This document shows, in pieces, positions 47,513 to 61,560 of a stretch of DNA of 64,000 nucleotides (the stretch's first letter is position 1; each line of letters begins with the position of its first letter). The notes under the pieces were generated by a model. It had not been told where the DNA came from and did no database searches. It saw only the letters and a program-made list of their open reading frames with translations. Both the position numbers and the translations under genes were made by a program. This stretch comes from Arabidopsis thaliana (taxonomy: Eukaryota; Streptophyta; Magnoliopsida; Brassicales; Brassicaceae). Location: positions 2,976,001 through 3,040,000 of the forward strand of contig NC_003070.9 of assembly GCF_000001735.4 (NCBI RefSeq), in the 5' to 3' direction.

Positions 47513-48894
47513 TTATGTATTACTATTTACAAATTGTTTTATATAATGCCTGTTCATATAAAGTAAAGTTGAATGCATCGGTTTTGAAAGATAAATATGA
47601 TTTGTAATTGTTTTTGAAAAGTCCAACTATATTAGTTCATCTGAAAAACGAATGTGTTTGAGTTATTTTTTTATTGTTGTTCTAGATTCTCAGTTTTTTT
47701 TTTTAAGTTAGATATCCTTATTTTTTTGGTTATATGTTTAGATTGTGAGAAGGTGAAATTTTAGAAAATTTATTTCTTACACTAAAAATAGAACATGTCT
47801 TTGTTAATTATGTGTCTGCATATTCAATCTAATCATATTCAACTTGATGTTCTTGGAAAGTTTAGTTAAGTTCTTGTCATAATCTTATATCTTACGTATT
47901 AGTTATAAGGATAGCTCCTCAAACATCTTTCAAATTACTTGTTTTCTTAGCATAAATCTCGAAAAGCTTAGATATATTTAATCTGCATATTCATTTAGTT
48001 TCTTTCTTAATAATCGTCTAATTTTTAGGCAAGGAATATGTGTAACATGTTTGGATTTTATGATCACTTTAGCCACTTAAGTGGATCTCAAAATTACATA
48101 GGATATATTGAATTAAAAAATGTAGAAAGAGTGATGGTTCAATTTCTGATTAATTATATCCTCCTATTTTAGTTGTTATGTTAAATTAATTACTAATTAT
48201 GTATTACTTATTTTATGAAGTCTAGGTGACAATCTCTCATGTGATGATGTGTCAAGTTGTGGGAGAGAGTTAGCCTCCTTTCATATATATGATTTGCGAT
48301 TGAAGACACACACACATATATATCTTAATAATTATTTATTAACAACTATATAAATATATTCACACACAGATACTATATGTACTATATATATAAAAATATA
48401 AGCATATGTTTTTAAGTAGATATATGCATATATGTTATGCTACTTTTTTCCAAAGACAATTTGTTTTGGTTGAAAACTCTAACAGTAAAATAAATATAAG
48501 TTATTAATTTATTTTTAAACAAAAATTATTAATTTTAAAGTGTTTGACAAAAATAATAGTAGAATTAAATAAAAAAATAAAAGTTGAGTGTAATTGTGGC
48601 CTTGACACATATGCATCAATACTGACTTTTTAATGTATTGAAGATTTGGTCAACTCAAATAATTTATAAACATTGAATGTTAGTTCAGATAAATAAACAA
48701 AATATTGTAGTTTGGGAATTGTTTTCTTTTCCTTGAAATACACTAATTCTCACACGCAATTTTGGTAACTTACAAAGACTTTTTTTGACTCTTGACTGAT
48801 TCATTCAAATGCCTAATTTCATATATAAAATAACAAATTTCTTTCTCAAATGACCACATACTCAATTTACAAAAAAAAAAAAAAAAGAAGAAAG

Positions 48895-49425
48895 ATGAAA
48901 ATGCATCACATTCTCTCGATAGTTTTGGCAATTATACTCGCTTCCTCCGTTGCAGAAGCTTTTCTCGATGAAAAAACTCAACAAAGGGTCAACGGAATCT
49001 GCAAGCAGACAATGGATACCAGATTTTGCAGTAGTCTCTTGATCAAGAACCTGAATACTTTTCCCGCAAGTAACAAAGAAATCATGAACGTGACAGTAAG
49101 CGAAGCTGAAAGGTTCGCGGCCAACACTTATTTCTTCATCAGCACGCTTCTCAGGAATGCTGGAGACGAGAGGCCTGATCTTCAAGCGTGCGCCGAAGCT
49201 TACGCCATTGTGAACTCGGCGTTCACGAAAGCTGTAACCTTCTTCAAGCAAGCTTACTACAGTAAGATTGTCAATATCGAAAAGAAAGTTTCTATGGCTG
49301 TTGATATCTGTAAGACAGATTTCAATGTGCTCGGTTATCAGATCAATCCGTTGATTGAGAAAAACAGACAGACGAAGATCTTACTATCCATGGAACAGAT
49401 TGTTAGTCATATGGTTTCTTCATAA
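48895..49425 (+). CDS. Plant invertase/pectin methylesterase inhibitor (PMEI) domain protein
   Basis: Secreted PMEI/invertase-inhibitor-type protein, intronless, 176 residues from the ATG at 48895. An in-frame ATG at 48850 would add 15 residues, mostly a Lys run encoded by an A tract, which would spoil the signal peptide, so I treat it as leader. Signal peptide: MKMHHILSIVLAIILASSVAEA. Paired Cys: VNGICKQTMDTRFCSSLL (C-x-x-x-x-x-x-x-x-C hairpin), then LQACAEAY and VDICKTDF, the four-Cys pattern of the fold. One N-glycosylation site at MNVTVS. Target enzyme unknown. Matches At1g09370 by position. Confidence 0.85.
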   Translation: MKMHHILSIVLAIILASSVAEAFLDEKTQQRVNGICKQTMDTRFCSSLLIKNLNTFPASNKEIMNVTVSEAERFAANTYFFISTLLRNAGDERPDLQACAEAYAIVNSAFTKAVTFFKQAYYSKIVNIEKKVSMAVDICKTDFNVLGYQINPLIEKNRQTKILLSMEQIVSHMVSS

Positions 49426-50350
49426 TCTGATTGTTGTTGAATCATGACATAGTAGCAAATGTTTCCAGAAATATTCTAATTAATAATGGTTACAGAATCT
49501 TCTTAATTGCAATTCTCTATATGCATATATGTTTTTAATGGCGATGCTGATGCTGAGGTTGAATTGAACTGAACTTGATAAGGATAAAAATAAACACTTG
49601 GGATATAATATAATATATCTTTTTCTGTAAGATCTAATTCTGTTTTTGCTTCTATGAATTATGACCTTATGGCAAAATCAGGTGGTCAATAATACTAATA
49701 AATGTCCATAGTGTTTGTCTTTGACAATTAAGTCTAACTAAATCGCATGTGATTCTCCATGTTCTGTATCAAATCTACTATATCTATCGATTACAGGTAC
49801 ATGAACCGAGATAAACCTTGCAACTCGTAATCAAGAATGACGAAGAAGATTAACAAAACAGAACAGCGACTCTGTTTTGATTCGTATATAACACTTGAGT
49901 TACTAAACCAGGATTAAACCGTTACAGCCAATTGTAATTGACTTGCACGAACCGAAACCCTCTGTTTCAAGGCACTATTTTACATTTTGGGTCTAAATGA
50001 ATATTGAAGGTCTGTAATAACTTTCACCCTCTGACAAAACATAAAATAAATTACTTGAAGACTATGATTTGATTTGTTTTGGGGATAAAGGAAATAGGTT
50101 ATTAGAAAGAAAATAAGATAATGGAAACGATGAAGATTAAGAATACTGAATATATATAGAGATCAAACAGGTGATATTTGTTGTCCATAGGATGAACACA
50201 CAAATCAACACTCCATCATTAGCCTCAAAATGGGATACAAAATTAAACACTCCGAAAATCCAATTTAGTTGCAGTAACTTAGATAACAAGAAATCCCAAA
50301 AGGTTCTTCCATAGCTCATACTTATATATGATGAAGAAGCAATCACCATT
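49426..50350. other. Convergent spacer between the inhibitor-like gene and UMAMIT25
   Basis: Both 3' UTRs plus AT-rich DNA. A short AAAACAG...CTGTTTT hairpin lies at about 49856-49880. Nothing coding seen. Confidence 0.4.
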
Positions 50351-53322
50351 TTAAGGCGATGTAGACCTTGTGGAACCATTTCCACTACTTGCTACCGGTA
50401 ATCTCGATTCAATATCTTCATTACTTTCACTCTTGACTTTATGGTTTTGTTGTTTCACCTTCTCCCTTTCTTCTTCCTTCTCACTCACCTCTCTGTCTTT
50501 CCCCCACAATACGCCATAGAGACCAATAACCACAAGTGCTGATCCCATAAACCTAATATACATATATCATATAAATTCATCATCATCATCTCGTTTATAT
50601 AATGTTTAAACACACAGAGAGATAGATAAAGATGTATAGAAACATACGTGCCGGTGTAGAGTTTCTCTTCAAGAAGAGCCCAGCTGAAAATGGCGACAAC
50701 TACGAGAAGTAAAGGGCTGAAAACAGAGACGTACAGAGGACCTTTCCTCTGCATAGCCCATGACATTAGGCAGAAAGCTAACGCAGACGCCACCACTCCC
50801 TGCATGATCCGTGTTTTATACTAGTGTCATATATTTTTAGCTTAAGATTGTTATCTAATGATCATAGTATATGTATGTGGACTTACGGCATAAAGGGCGG
50901 ATATGAAGCGGAGAGGAGAGCTGAGAGACCAATCAGAGATTGTATGATCGGAGATCAAAGCAATGGCTCCACATTGGATACTTCCCATCAAACACATTAG
51001 TAGTGTGCTCGTGTACGGTGCTGCAAATGTTTCACTCATCTTCGTCTGTAACCAAAATAATATTTATCATAACCAAATGAGAATTTAGTTTCATTTTCCA
51101 TTATGTGGGTTCAAATTGTTTGAAGCTACATTTTTTTTTAATTAAGTAATTAAGTTACCTGGATAATGAACCAAGCGGCCCAAGAAACGGCAGCAGCCAT
51201 AATAAGAAAAGGTCCCAAGAAGAAATTAGAATGGCCAGAACTGGAACCATGTTTCGTGATGTTTTCAGCGTAGGCCCAATGGATCTTGGATTCTCCAATG
51301 CCGATGGTGTGACCATGGTAGAAGGAGAGAACCATGGCTCCGATCACACATACTAGCGTCCCTATCACTTTGGCTTGTCCTGATGCCTTCTTGATCCCCA
51401 CGGTTTCTTGTCTGAAAAGAAAAAAGTCTTGTGTTAAGCAATAATCATAAACGAGTATTGTCTGAAGGAAACTTAATTAAGATTAATTTCATATAACCTG
51501 AATATTGCGGCGAGGAGGAAAGTGACCGCTGGTAAGAGATTAGTTAAGGCACAAGCAATGGTCGGAGATGAATTCTGAAGTCCTACGAAATATAGCACTT
51601 GGTTTCCAGTCGCACTGCAAAGAAAATCAATGTAAATCGCTTTATAACAAAGTAAGATTGCAATTAGTAGGTAAAGTGTATGTAAGATACCCAGTAATGG
51701 AGCAGAAGAAGACTTGGACAAGAATCCTAAGTGTGATCTTCGGTCTTGTCTTCCTGCACAAGAAACCGTGTATGAAAAATTTATGTTTTCATTAGTCCAC
51801 TAATCATTATTAATCAATTAAAGCATTTCTCATTGAATGTAATCATGCAACTAATCCTAAAACCACCCGGTTAAGTTAAACCGAGACTCAAGAAAACAAT
51901 CAAATTCACTTCTCATATCATATGAAGAGATTAGAGTGGAGAAACAGAGTAAAAAACGTAATTGAAGAAGCACGTGTCTTGGCAAATGAAGATGGCACGG
52001 CACCTGACGACGCTTAACTCACCTGGCATCATGATTTGTTTGTCATCATGTGCTTCGGTTTAAGAAAGAAACGTGACGCGTGGATTGTGTGAGACTGCGT
52101 CACATTTCTCATTTGTTTCTCTCTCGGAAAACGGAATTAATGATAATGTAACTACTTAGGTTTCCACATACCACCAAAATCATTGACGGTACCATGATTA
52201 TGAAAAAATAACGGTAAATACTAATCCCAATAAACAAAAGAAAAAAGCTAGTGTCTACTACATTTCAACTAATTAATCAGCGTCACTTTACCACTTTTTT
52301 GTCTTTTTTTTCTTTACCACATTTTTCTTCACATTCTGAATTAATATTATTCATCAAGAAACTTATAGCTTACCATATACCATTATATGCGTATTCTATC
52401 GTAATCTCCGGAAAATAAGACGATGTCGTGCTAAACTTTTTTTCTTAATTATTAGTTTAGTGTTTTTAATTTTTAGTCTTCTAAATGGAGGTTCATTTGT
52501 TGCCAAAATTGTAAAATAATAAGAAGTAAATTAATGAATTTAAATCTATTCAACGTATAGTACTGATGAATTAAGTTATTAACATATATCAAAAAAAATC
52601 TTGACCACAAAAAAAAAAGACTTTAAGCATGCAGTACTTCTATGTCAATAAATTAAAAAGCTTGATTTTTGAAACTTTTGGAAAGTAATAAATTTAGGTG
52701 ACGCAAGAAAGTTCAAAGACGTAAAAACGTTCTACATGAGACTCACAAAGCCATTTAGTAAATGGTTTTTCGTCGTTAATATTTTAATATACGCACTCAC
52801 CATTTTGACGTTTATGTTGATGAATATGATTTCATCATTTTCTACTTTCGCAGTTAAGACAAACTTGAAAACACAAAAAAACAATGCTAAAAGAAAAATT
52901 TAGCTAATCAAAGTTTAGCATTTCTTGCTGATCTTTGTAAAACATAGACTCACCACCTAAAACCTAATTACTTTTAACCCCAAAAAAGTAATAAAAACAC
53001 CCATATGCTTTATTCAAGAATTAAAACAAATTCAACATTTCATCGATGCAATTGTTTTAATCGTGTAATTCATACATGTCTAAAATCGTTAGTTGATCAA
53101 ATAAGATGTATATGGGCAGATATTAGTATGGTTTTTTTTTTACCGTTCGAGAAAAAATGCGACCGGAAAAGTGGCGATAGTGGCAAATATCTGACGATAA
53201 GCGACCAGGATGAGTGGCTTCATACCGGCCTCCATAGCCATCTTCGACGTAATGTTCATGCCTGCGTAGCCGATTTGCACCAACACCATCGCCAAGAACG
53301 GCAACATATCTGATTTAGCCAT
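50351..53322 (-). CDS. UMAMIT25: WAT1-related EamA transporter UMAMIT25
   Basis: Membrane transporter of the UMAMIT (nodulin MtN21-like) family; members export amino acids. Seven exons: 53144-53322, 51691-51753, 51498-51614, 51159-51411, 50887-51045, 50648-50799, 50351-50552; 374 residues. The first intron is long (1390 bp). Two EamA halves, expected ten membrane helices: [63 protein letters not shown], then [83 protein letters not shown]. The hydrophilic C-tail is charged. Recognised as At1g09380. I recall UMAMIT25 acting in seed amino-acid export. Confidence 0.92.
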
Positions 53323-55263
53323 CTCTCACTCTCTTTTATTTTATTCTTCCAATTTATGTGTTTATGTGTATCTCCAAAATATGCCTCTCTCACTATTACT
53401 AATCAATAATAATAGGTCAAGAAACCAAGAAAAAAAAATAAGGGAGAGAGGTGGATTCTCTATATCATTTATTAGTTTCCCCAAATCTATATTTTATTTT
53501 GGTTCGACCTTATATTTATAGCCAAAGATGTATATATACACACATTTATATATACATGCACATACATATATTTATTTATATACATACATATATATAGAGA
53601 GAGATGTTTTAAACAGAAAGGTGAGAAACGGTTCGAGAATGAAGTTTGCTTGTAACACTTGGACTCTCTTTAGGGCATAAGAACACGAAACAATAGGTGA
53701 TATGAATCATTTGATATTTTTGGCAATTTATTTAAATTTTCTCCTTGCTGATTACTAATACAATCCAAATTGGCGTTTTGTCAAAAAAAAATCTAACTTA
53801 TTTTCCTCGTTTTAATCCATTTTTTTGGTTTCCGTTTTTTCATGGGTTTGGTGGAGCTTGTGAATGTCTTTCTCAAGCTTCAAGCAATCAATTTGCCTTT
53901 GCTAAAACTCGTTTCTGTGATATTAAACCAAGGGCTTGGTTTATCGCTTGATTAACAATATCGAATTAGTATTATCTTACGTATTTTGAATTGATTTTCA
54001 TTATATCACTCTTGCTTTTTGTCAAACTTTTGTGTGTGTAATATATATCATAAATGGTAAATTAACTATTTATATCCCAAAAGGGTTGGAAGTTGGGCAT
54101 GGATTATCGAATATATATTGAATGGCATGCATCTTATGCAATATAAATATAACTAGGTAAGTATCCGCAAAATGTATGCATCTAATTATTTCTAAAATTT
54201 AATATATAATTAAATTCATGATTATATTATTACATGTTTCAGTTCGACTGCATACTGTATATATACTATATATTTTTAATGTATGAACTAGGTAATCATT
54301 TACACAATGGGTTGGACATACGTAATTTAAGAATATCTTTGAAAATAACTGGAATTTATATCATTAAAAAGTAGGATATAACTAGAGTGGCTAGTATAAT
54401 TTTCAGAAAACTAATTAATTTTTAATTAAAAACTATACTGAAACATAATGATTTATATATAAAACTTTAGTAAACTAAAGTAAAATGCATAATGAAAACT
54501 TGTATAATATAAGAAAATCTCATATACAAAACAACATATATTGTTGGGCCAATTATTGGTCTTAAAAGGCCTCATTTATTCTTAAAAGGCCTTTCCTTAG
54601 GTGTACAGTGACTTCCTTGAGCAAGAATGTCATTTCATATGGATAGAGATAAAACATTGGTCTGTAGTCAGCACATAGGTATACCAAACACGTTAAACTT
54701 TTTTGTTGGCTGAAATTTGAGAAAGTAAGTGATGCTTAACATTTTGCTGGATATCAGTGGTTAATTTTTATACGAAATGCTTTTGGAGTTGAAGATGAAT
54801 AAATTATGAGTAATGCTCCATTTGCATAAGTCAAACAAGCTAGCGTTGGCGTCCAGATGATTAATTTCCGCGTCCTCTTTGGCTTCCAAGTTCCAACGTA
54901 AATTTTCGCCGCATATTTTTTCGATCTTATCTTTTCGTTGTTACGTACAAAAGGAAAATTCCATTGTACATTCGTTTTGGATATATACTTTAGGATGCAT
55001 ATGCATATTTATGTATGAACAATTAGCATCTACATTGGAGCTGGAGCCAACAGTAAGCTTGAGTTATGTGTCTGTCACTGTCAACCACCAACATACAAAG
55101 TCTTAGGCTTTGTTTTTAAATTCACTAAAGAATCACACTCACACACTATAGCTTAAAATAAGAGAAATAAGGCCCACACACTTAAGGCTTACCATTATTA
55201 CAATTTATTACAAAGCTTTCGATCTTCACTCTATCTTGATCAAATCTCTACTAGCAAGTTACA
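53323..55263. other. Divergent intergenic region between UMAMIT25 and the GDSL gene
   Basis: UMAMIT25 promoter with a TATA box on the minus strand (TATAAATA, about 53512-53521) and TA/CATA microsatellite DNA at 53527-53606. Two Helitron-like ends at 54152 and 54287 (annotated). A 12-bp direct repeat (CTTAAAAGGCCT, 54561-54572 and 54581-54592). Then the GDSL promoter. No gene seen. Confidence 0.5.
54152..54330 (-). mobile_element. Two decayed Helitron-like 3' ends in tandem
   Basis: AACTAGGTAAGTATCCGC (ACTAG at 54152-54156) and GAACTAGGTAATCATTTACA (ACTAG at 54287-54291) both start like inverted Helitron 3' ends, 135 bp apart, in AT-rich DNA. The hairpins are mostly lost, so this is tentative. 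Confidence 0.35.
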
Positions 55264-57415
55264 ATGGCTACTCTCTCTCTTCACTCCCACTCTTTCCTTC
55301 TTGTTCTCCTTCCGTTTATCCTCATTCTCCGACAAAACTTGGCAGTGGCCGGAGGATGTCAGGTTCCGCCGGTGATTTTTAACTTTGGCGATTCCAACTC
55401 CGACACGGGTGGACTCGTCGCCGGACTCGGATACAGCATTGGTCTTCCTAACGGTCGTTCGTTTTTCCAGAGATCCACCGGCCGATTATCCGACGGACGC
55501 CTCGTCATCGATTTCCTTTGTAAGTCAACTTTCTCTTGACTTTTTTTAACTCTAGTTAATTATTTAGACGGTGGAGATTAGAGGTAAGTGCAATGAAGTC
55601 GTGACAACCGTCCGATGGAATAGATGTAAACCTTAATCAACGGCTAATAATTGATGACGGTGATCGCGTTGCGTGATGCCACAAAACGACACAATTCACT
55701 CGTTGAAATGATGAAAATCTAATCCAAAGAAAAGTGGGTCCCACTTACCAACATGGGAAGATATCACAATCAAAAGTGGGTGCCACCATGTAGATTCGGC
55801 GCGTGAACCCACTCGTTACATTAGATTGCGTGACTAAAGAGTCAAACAACGCCGTATAGTAAAAGATGCGTTCTGTTTTTTTTTTTTTTTTTTGGTATCA
55901 ATGTTAAGTATGCGTTCTGTTTTGTCCAAATCACATGTTATAAGGTTTCATATTTTAGTCATTTATATACTATAATGCATGAAAATATTTTGTTACTAAC
56001 GATATGCAGATTCAAGTTAAATTTTGGTGGTTGGTAAAGTTGAAATGCAACTTCTATATCTAACTTCAAAAGTAAATATGAATCTAATATTCCATTCTTT
56101 TCTGACATATTGGCAGGCCAGAGTTTGAATACAAGTCTATTGAACCCATACTTAGACTCATTGGTTGGATCAAAGTTCCAAAACGGTGCCAATTTCGCAA
56201 TTGTTGGATCTTCCACTCTTCCCAGATATGTTCCTTTTGCTCTCAACATTCAGCTCATGCAGTTCCTCCATTTCAAATCCCGAGCACTCGAGCTTGCTTC
56301 TATTTCAGGTATCTATCTGATCGTAATTAACTCTTTAGCAAAAAAATAGGTAATTCACTAAAGGACCCTTGCATTATGTTTTGCAGATCCTTTGAAAGAG
56401 ATGATGATAGGCGAAAGTGGATTCAGAAACGCATTGTACATGATCGATATCGGACAGAATGATATTGCGGATTCATTCTCCAAAGGCCTTTCTTACTCCC
56501 GGGTCGTCAAGCTTATTCCAAACGTTATTTCCGAGATCAAAAGTGCCATAAAGGTAAGAACTAGAGTTTGTGGGTTTATTCTGAATAAAACATGCTAGAG
56601 TGTGCTAAACAATAAGTCTTGATATTGGGAGAGAGTTGAAATCTTTTGTTAAATTTGTTTTGCAGATATTGTATGATGAAGGAGGGAGGAAATTTTGGGT
56701 TCACAACACAGGACCATTAGGTTGTCTGCCTCAGAAACTTTCAATGGTTCATAGCAAAGGTTTTGATAAGCATGGTTGTCTAGCAACTTATAACGCAGCT
56801 GCAAAACTGTTTAACGAAGGACTGGATCATATGTGTCGGGATCTGAGGACGGAACTGAAAGAGGCCAACATTGTCTATGTCGACATTTATGCCATCAAGT
56901 ACGATCTCATCGCAAACTCCAACAATTATGGTAAGCTTTGATGCATATAAGTAAACACCATTAGTGTCTGTTTATCGGTTAAGATCTTATGTCATCATAA
57001 ATCCTTCATGTATGTGTAACTTCGTTAAGCATTTTTGTGTCATGCATCAAACATGATTAGGTATTTTAATCCGGTCTATCTGATCTGAATCAAACCTTAA
57101 CCATACTTAGGAACCTGAAAAACCAAATCTATGTTTTGTTTCCATGGTTAATTATGATCATCTACTCAATTGTTTTGTGCAGGCTTTGAGAAACCCTTAA
57201 TGGCATGTTGCGGATACGGAGGGCCTCCTTACAACTACAATGTGAACATAACGTGTGGGAATGGTGGCTCTAAAAGTTGCGACGAAGGGTCTCGGTTTAT
57301 AAGCTGGGACGGAATACACTACACCGAGACTGCTAACGCCATTGTAGCCATGAAAGTATTGTCGATGCAACATTCTACGCCACCAACTCCGTTCCATTTC
57401 TTCTGCGGCGGCTGA
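55264..57415 (+). CDS. GDSL esterase/lipase
   Basis: Secreted SGNH hydrolase of the plant GDSL family. Five exons: 55264-55519, 56117-56308, 56387-56553, 56666-56930, 57183-57415; 370 residues. Signal peptide about 1-28 (LLVLLPFILILRQNLAVA). Block I is VIFNFGDSNSDTGG, with the nucleophile Ser and Asn in place of the Leu of GDSL. Block III is DIGQNDIAD. The oxyanion Gly is in VHNTGPLGCLP. Block V is SWDGIHYTEAAN-like (SWDGIHYTETAN), supplying the Asp and His. All catalytic residues are present, so it should be active; substrate unknown. Related to the fucosidase FXG1-type clade by its opening motif. Recognised as At1g09390. Confidence 0.92.
55866..55923 (-). repeat. Poly(T) tract flanked by perfect 14-bp direct repeats, in GDSL intron 1
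   Basis: ATGCGTTCTGTTTT occurs at 55866-55879 and again at 55910-55923. Between them are 14 further T and 16 bases of unique sequence. On the minus strand this is a short unit ending in poly(A) inside a target-site duplication. Confidence 0.6.
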
Positions 57416-57675
57416 CATTCTACACATTGCTTCCGTTCCAAGTAAGAAATTTTATTTTTGTTTCGGATTTGGTTTTAGCCTCTGTAATTGTGCAAATTAG
57501 ACTTCACCAATATAAAAACCGGTCACAATTGATTTTCTTAATGGTCTTGAGTAGACATAACAATTGAAGCGAAAAGAGATTGAACAAGACTCTTGTCTTA
57601 TTGATCTGTGGTATCGAGAAAAGGGTAATCAGTGTAACCAGCAACAGGATCAGAACTGTAGAAACTTGGTCTGTC

Positions 57676-59442
<1,767 letters not shown>

Positions 59443-61560
59443 ATGAAGTCACAGATACTCCTACGTCGAACGTATAGCACAACCATCCCTCCTCCCACAG
59501 CAAATGTTAGAATCACTCATCTCTCTCGTATCGGCAAGATTCATGAAGCTCGGAAGCTTTTCGATTCATGTGACTCGAAATCAATCTCTTCCTGGAACTC
59601 TATGGTTGCTGGGTACTTTGCGAATCTAATGCCCCGAGATGCACGGAAACTGTTCGATGAAATGCCTGACAGAAACATCATCTCTTGGAATGGTTTGGTG
59701 TCCGGGTATATGAAGAACGGGGAGATTGACGAAGCTAGGAAAGTGTTTGATTTAATGCCTGAGAGGAATGTTGTCTCATGGACGGCGTTGGTGAAAGGGT
59801 ATGTGCACAATGGTAAGGTTGATGTGGCAGAGTCGTTGTTTTGGAAAATGCCTGAGAAGAATAAGGTTTCTTGGACTGTGATGCTTATTGGGTTTTTGCA
59901 AGATGGGCGAATCGATGATGCGTGTAAGCTGTATGAAATGATACCGGATAAAGATAATATTGCAAGGACTAGTATGATTCATGGATTGTGCAAAGAAGGA
60001 AGAGTGGATGAGGCAAGAGAGATTTTTGATGAGATGTCAGAGAGAAGTGTGATTACTTGGACTACAATGGTCACAGGATATGGGCAGAACAATCGTGTGG
60101 ATGATGCTAGGAAGATTTTTGATGTGATGCCAGAGAAAACTGAAGTTTCATGGACTTCCATGCTTATGGGCTATGTACAGAATGGGCGAATTGAGGATGC
60201 TGAAGAACTTTTTGAAGTTATGCCAGTGAAGCCAGTTATTGCGTGTAATGCTATGATTTCCGGGCTTGGACAGAAAGGAGAGATAGCAAAAGCAAGAAGG
60301 GTTTTTGATTCAATGAAGGAGAGAAATGATGCATCTTGGCAAACGGTGATCAAAATTCACGAAAGAAACGGTTTTGAATTGGAGGCTCTTGATTTATTTA
60401 TTCTGATGCAGAAACAGGGAGTTAGACCCACTTTTCCAACATTGATAAGCATTCTTTCGGTCTGCGCCAGCTTAGCAAGCCTCCACCATGGTAAACAGGT
60501 CCATGCTCAGTTGGTTAGATGTCAATTTGATGTTGATGTGTATGTTGCGTCTGTTTTAATGACAATGTACATTAAATGCGGCGAGCTTGTGAAGTCTAAA
60601 CTAATATTTGACAGGTTTCCTTCAAAGGACATTATCATGTGGAATTCAATCATATCTGGTTATGCCTCACACGGTCTTGGAGAGGAAGCATTAAAGGTTT
60701 TCTGTGAGATGCCTTTGTCTGGTAGTACTAAGCCTAACGAAGTCACCTTCGTTGCAACTCTCTCAGCATGTAGTTACGCTGGGATGGTTGAGGAAGGGCT
60801 TAAGATCTATGAATCTATGGAATCAGTTTTTGGGGTTAAGCCAATCACCGCGCATTATGCTTGCATGGTAGATATGCTTGGGCGTGCAGGACGGTTTAAT
60901 GAGGCAATGGAAATGATTGATAGTATGACTGTCGAACCAGATGCTGCAGTTTGGGGTTCTCTATTAGGAGCGTGCAGAACTCACTCGCAGCTGGATGTGG
61001 CAGAATTTTGTGCGAAGAAACTCATAGAGATTGAACCGGAGAATTCTGGGACTTACATCTTGCTCTCCAACATGTATGCATCTCAAGGTAGGTGGGCTGA
61101 CGTTGCAGAACTGAGAAAACTTATGAAGACTAGGTTGGTAAGAAAATCACCAGGTTGTAGCTGGACTGAAGTCGAGAACAAGGTGCATGCATTCACTCGT
61201 GGGGGTATTAATAGCCATCCCGAGCAGGAATCTATTTTGAAGATACTGGATGAATTGGATGGGTTATTGAGAGAAGCCGGGTATAATCCTGATTGCAGCT
61301 ATGCATTGCACGATGTAGACGAGGAAGAGAAAGTCAATAGCCTGAAATATCATAGCGAGAGACTAGCGGTAGCTTATGCTCTTTTAAAGCTATCTGAAGG
61401 AATACCCATCCGAGTCATGAAGAACCTTAGAGTTTGTAGTGATTGCCACACAGCAATAAAAATAATCTCTAAGGTGAAAGAGAGGGAGATCATTCTAAGA
61501 GATGCAAACAGATTCCATCACTTCAGAAACGGAGAGTGTTCCTGTAAAGATTACTGGTGA
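59443..61560 (+). CDS. PPR protein of the DYW subclass
   Basis: Intronless, 705 residues; organellar RNA-editing type (PCMP-H). The longer frame starts at TTG (59392); I use the ATG at 59443 (MKSQILLRRTYSTT, mitochondrial-like presequence). At least nine short PPR units of the form 'EARK(L/V)FDxMPERNVVSWTxLVxGYxxNG' run from about residue 30 to 330, followed by longer P/L/S motifs. An E domain (YILLSNMYASQGRW, KSPGCSWTEV) and a complete DYW deaminase-like domain follow: zinc-ligand motif HSERLAVAYALL, then CSDCHTAIKIIS, ending in CSCKDYW. The HxE and CxxC residues are intact, so cytidine-deaminase function is plausible. Recognised as At1g09410. Editing target unknown. Confidence 0.93.
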   Translation: MKSQILLRRTYSTTIPPPTANVRITHLSRIGKIHEARKLFDSCDSKSISSWNSMVAGYFANLMPRDARKLFDEMPDRNIISWNGLVSGYMKNGEIDEARKVFDLMPERNVVSWTALVKGYVHNGKVDVAESLFWKMPEKNKVSWTVMLIGFLQDGRIDDACKLYEMIPDKDNIARTSMIHGLCKEGRVDEAREIFDEMSERSVITWTTMVTGYGQNNRVDDARKIFDVMPEKTEVSWTSMLMGYVQNGRIEDAEELFEVMPVKPVIACNAMISGLGQKGEIAKARRVFDSMKERNDASWQTVIKIHERNGFELEALDLFILMQKQGVRPTFPTLISILSVCASLASLHHGKQVHAQLVRCQFDVDVYVASVLMTMYIKCGELVKSKLIFDRFPSKDIIMWNSIISGYASHGLGEEALKVFCEMPLSGSTKPNEVTFVATLSACSYAGMVEEGLKIYESMESVFGVKPITAHYACMVDMLGRAGRFNEAMEMIDSMTVEPDAAVWGSLLGACRTHSQLDVAEFCAKKLIEIEPENSGTYILLSNMYASQGRWADVAELRKLMKTRLVRKSPGCSWTEVENKVHAFTRGGINSHPEQESILKILDELDGLLREAGYNPDCSYALHDVDEEEKVNSLKYHSERLAVAYALLKLSEGIPIRVMKNLRVCSDCHTAIKIISKVKEREIILRDANRFHHFRNGECSCKDYW

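Larger units (their letters stand above)
46369..48894. other. 2.5 kb intergenic region with transposon remnants
   Basis: Contains a decayed Ty1/copia pol fragment (about 47090-47264, -), a Helitron 3' end (47483-47512, -) and AT-rich DNA with (CA)n/(TA)n patches at about 48307-48430. No intact gene. The last few hundred bases are the promoter of the second inhibitor-like gene. Confidence 0.55.

Noticed and set aside
48850-48894. Upstream ATG of the second inhibitor-like gene
   Set aside because: Would add a Lys run in front of the signal peptide and destroy it.
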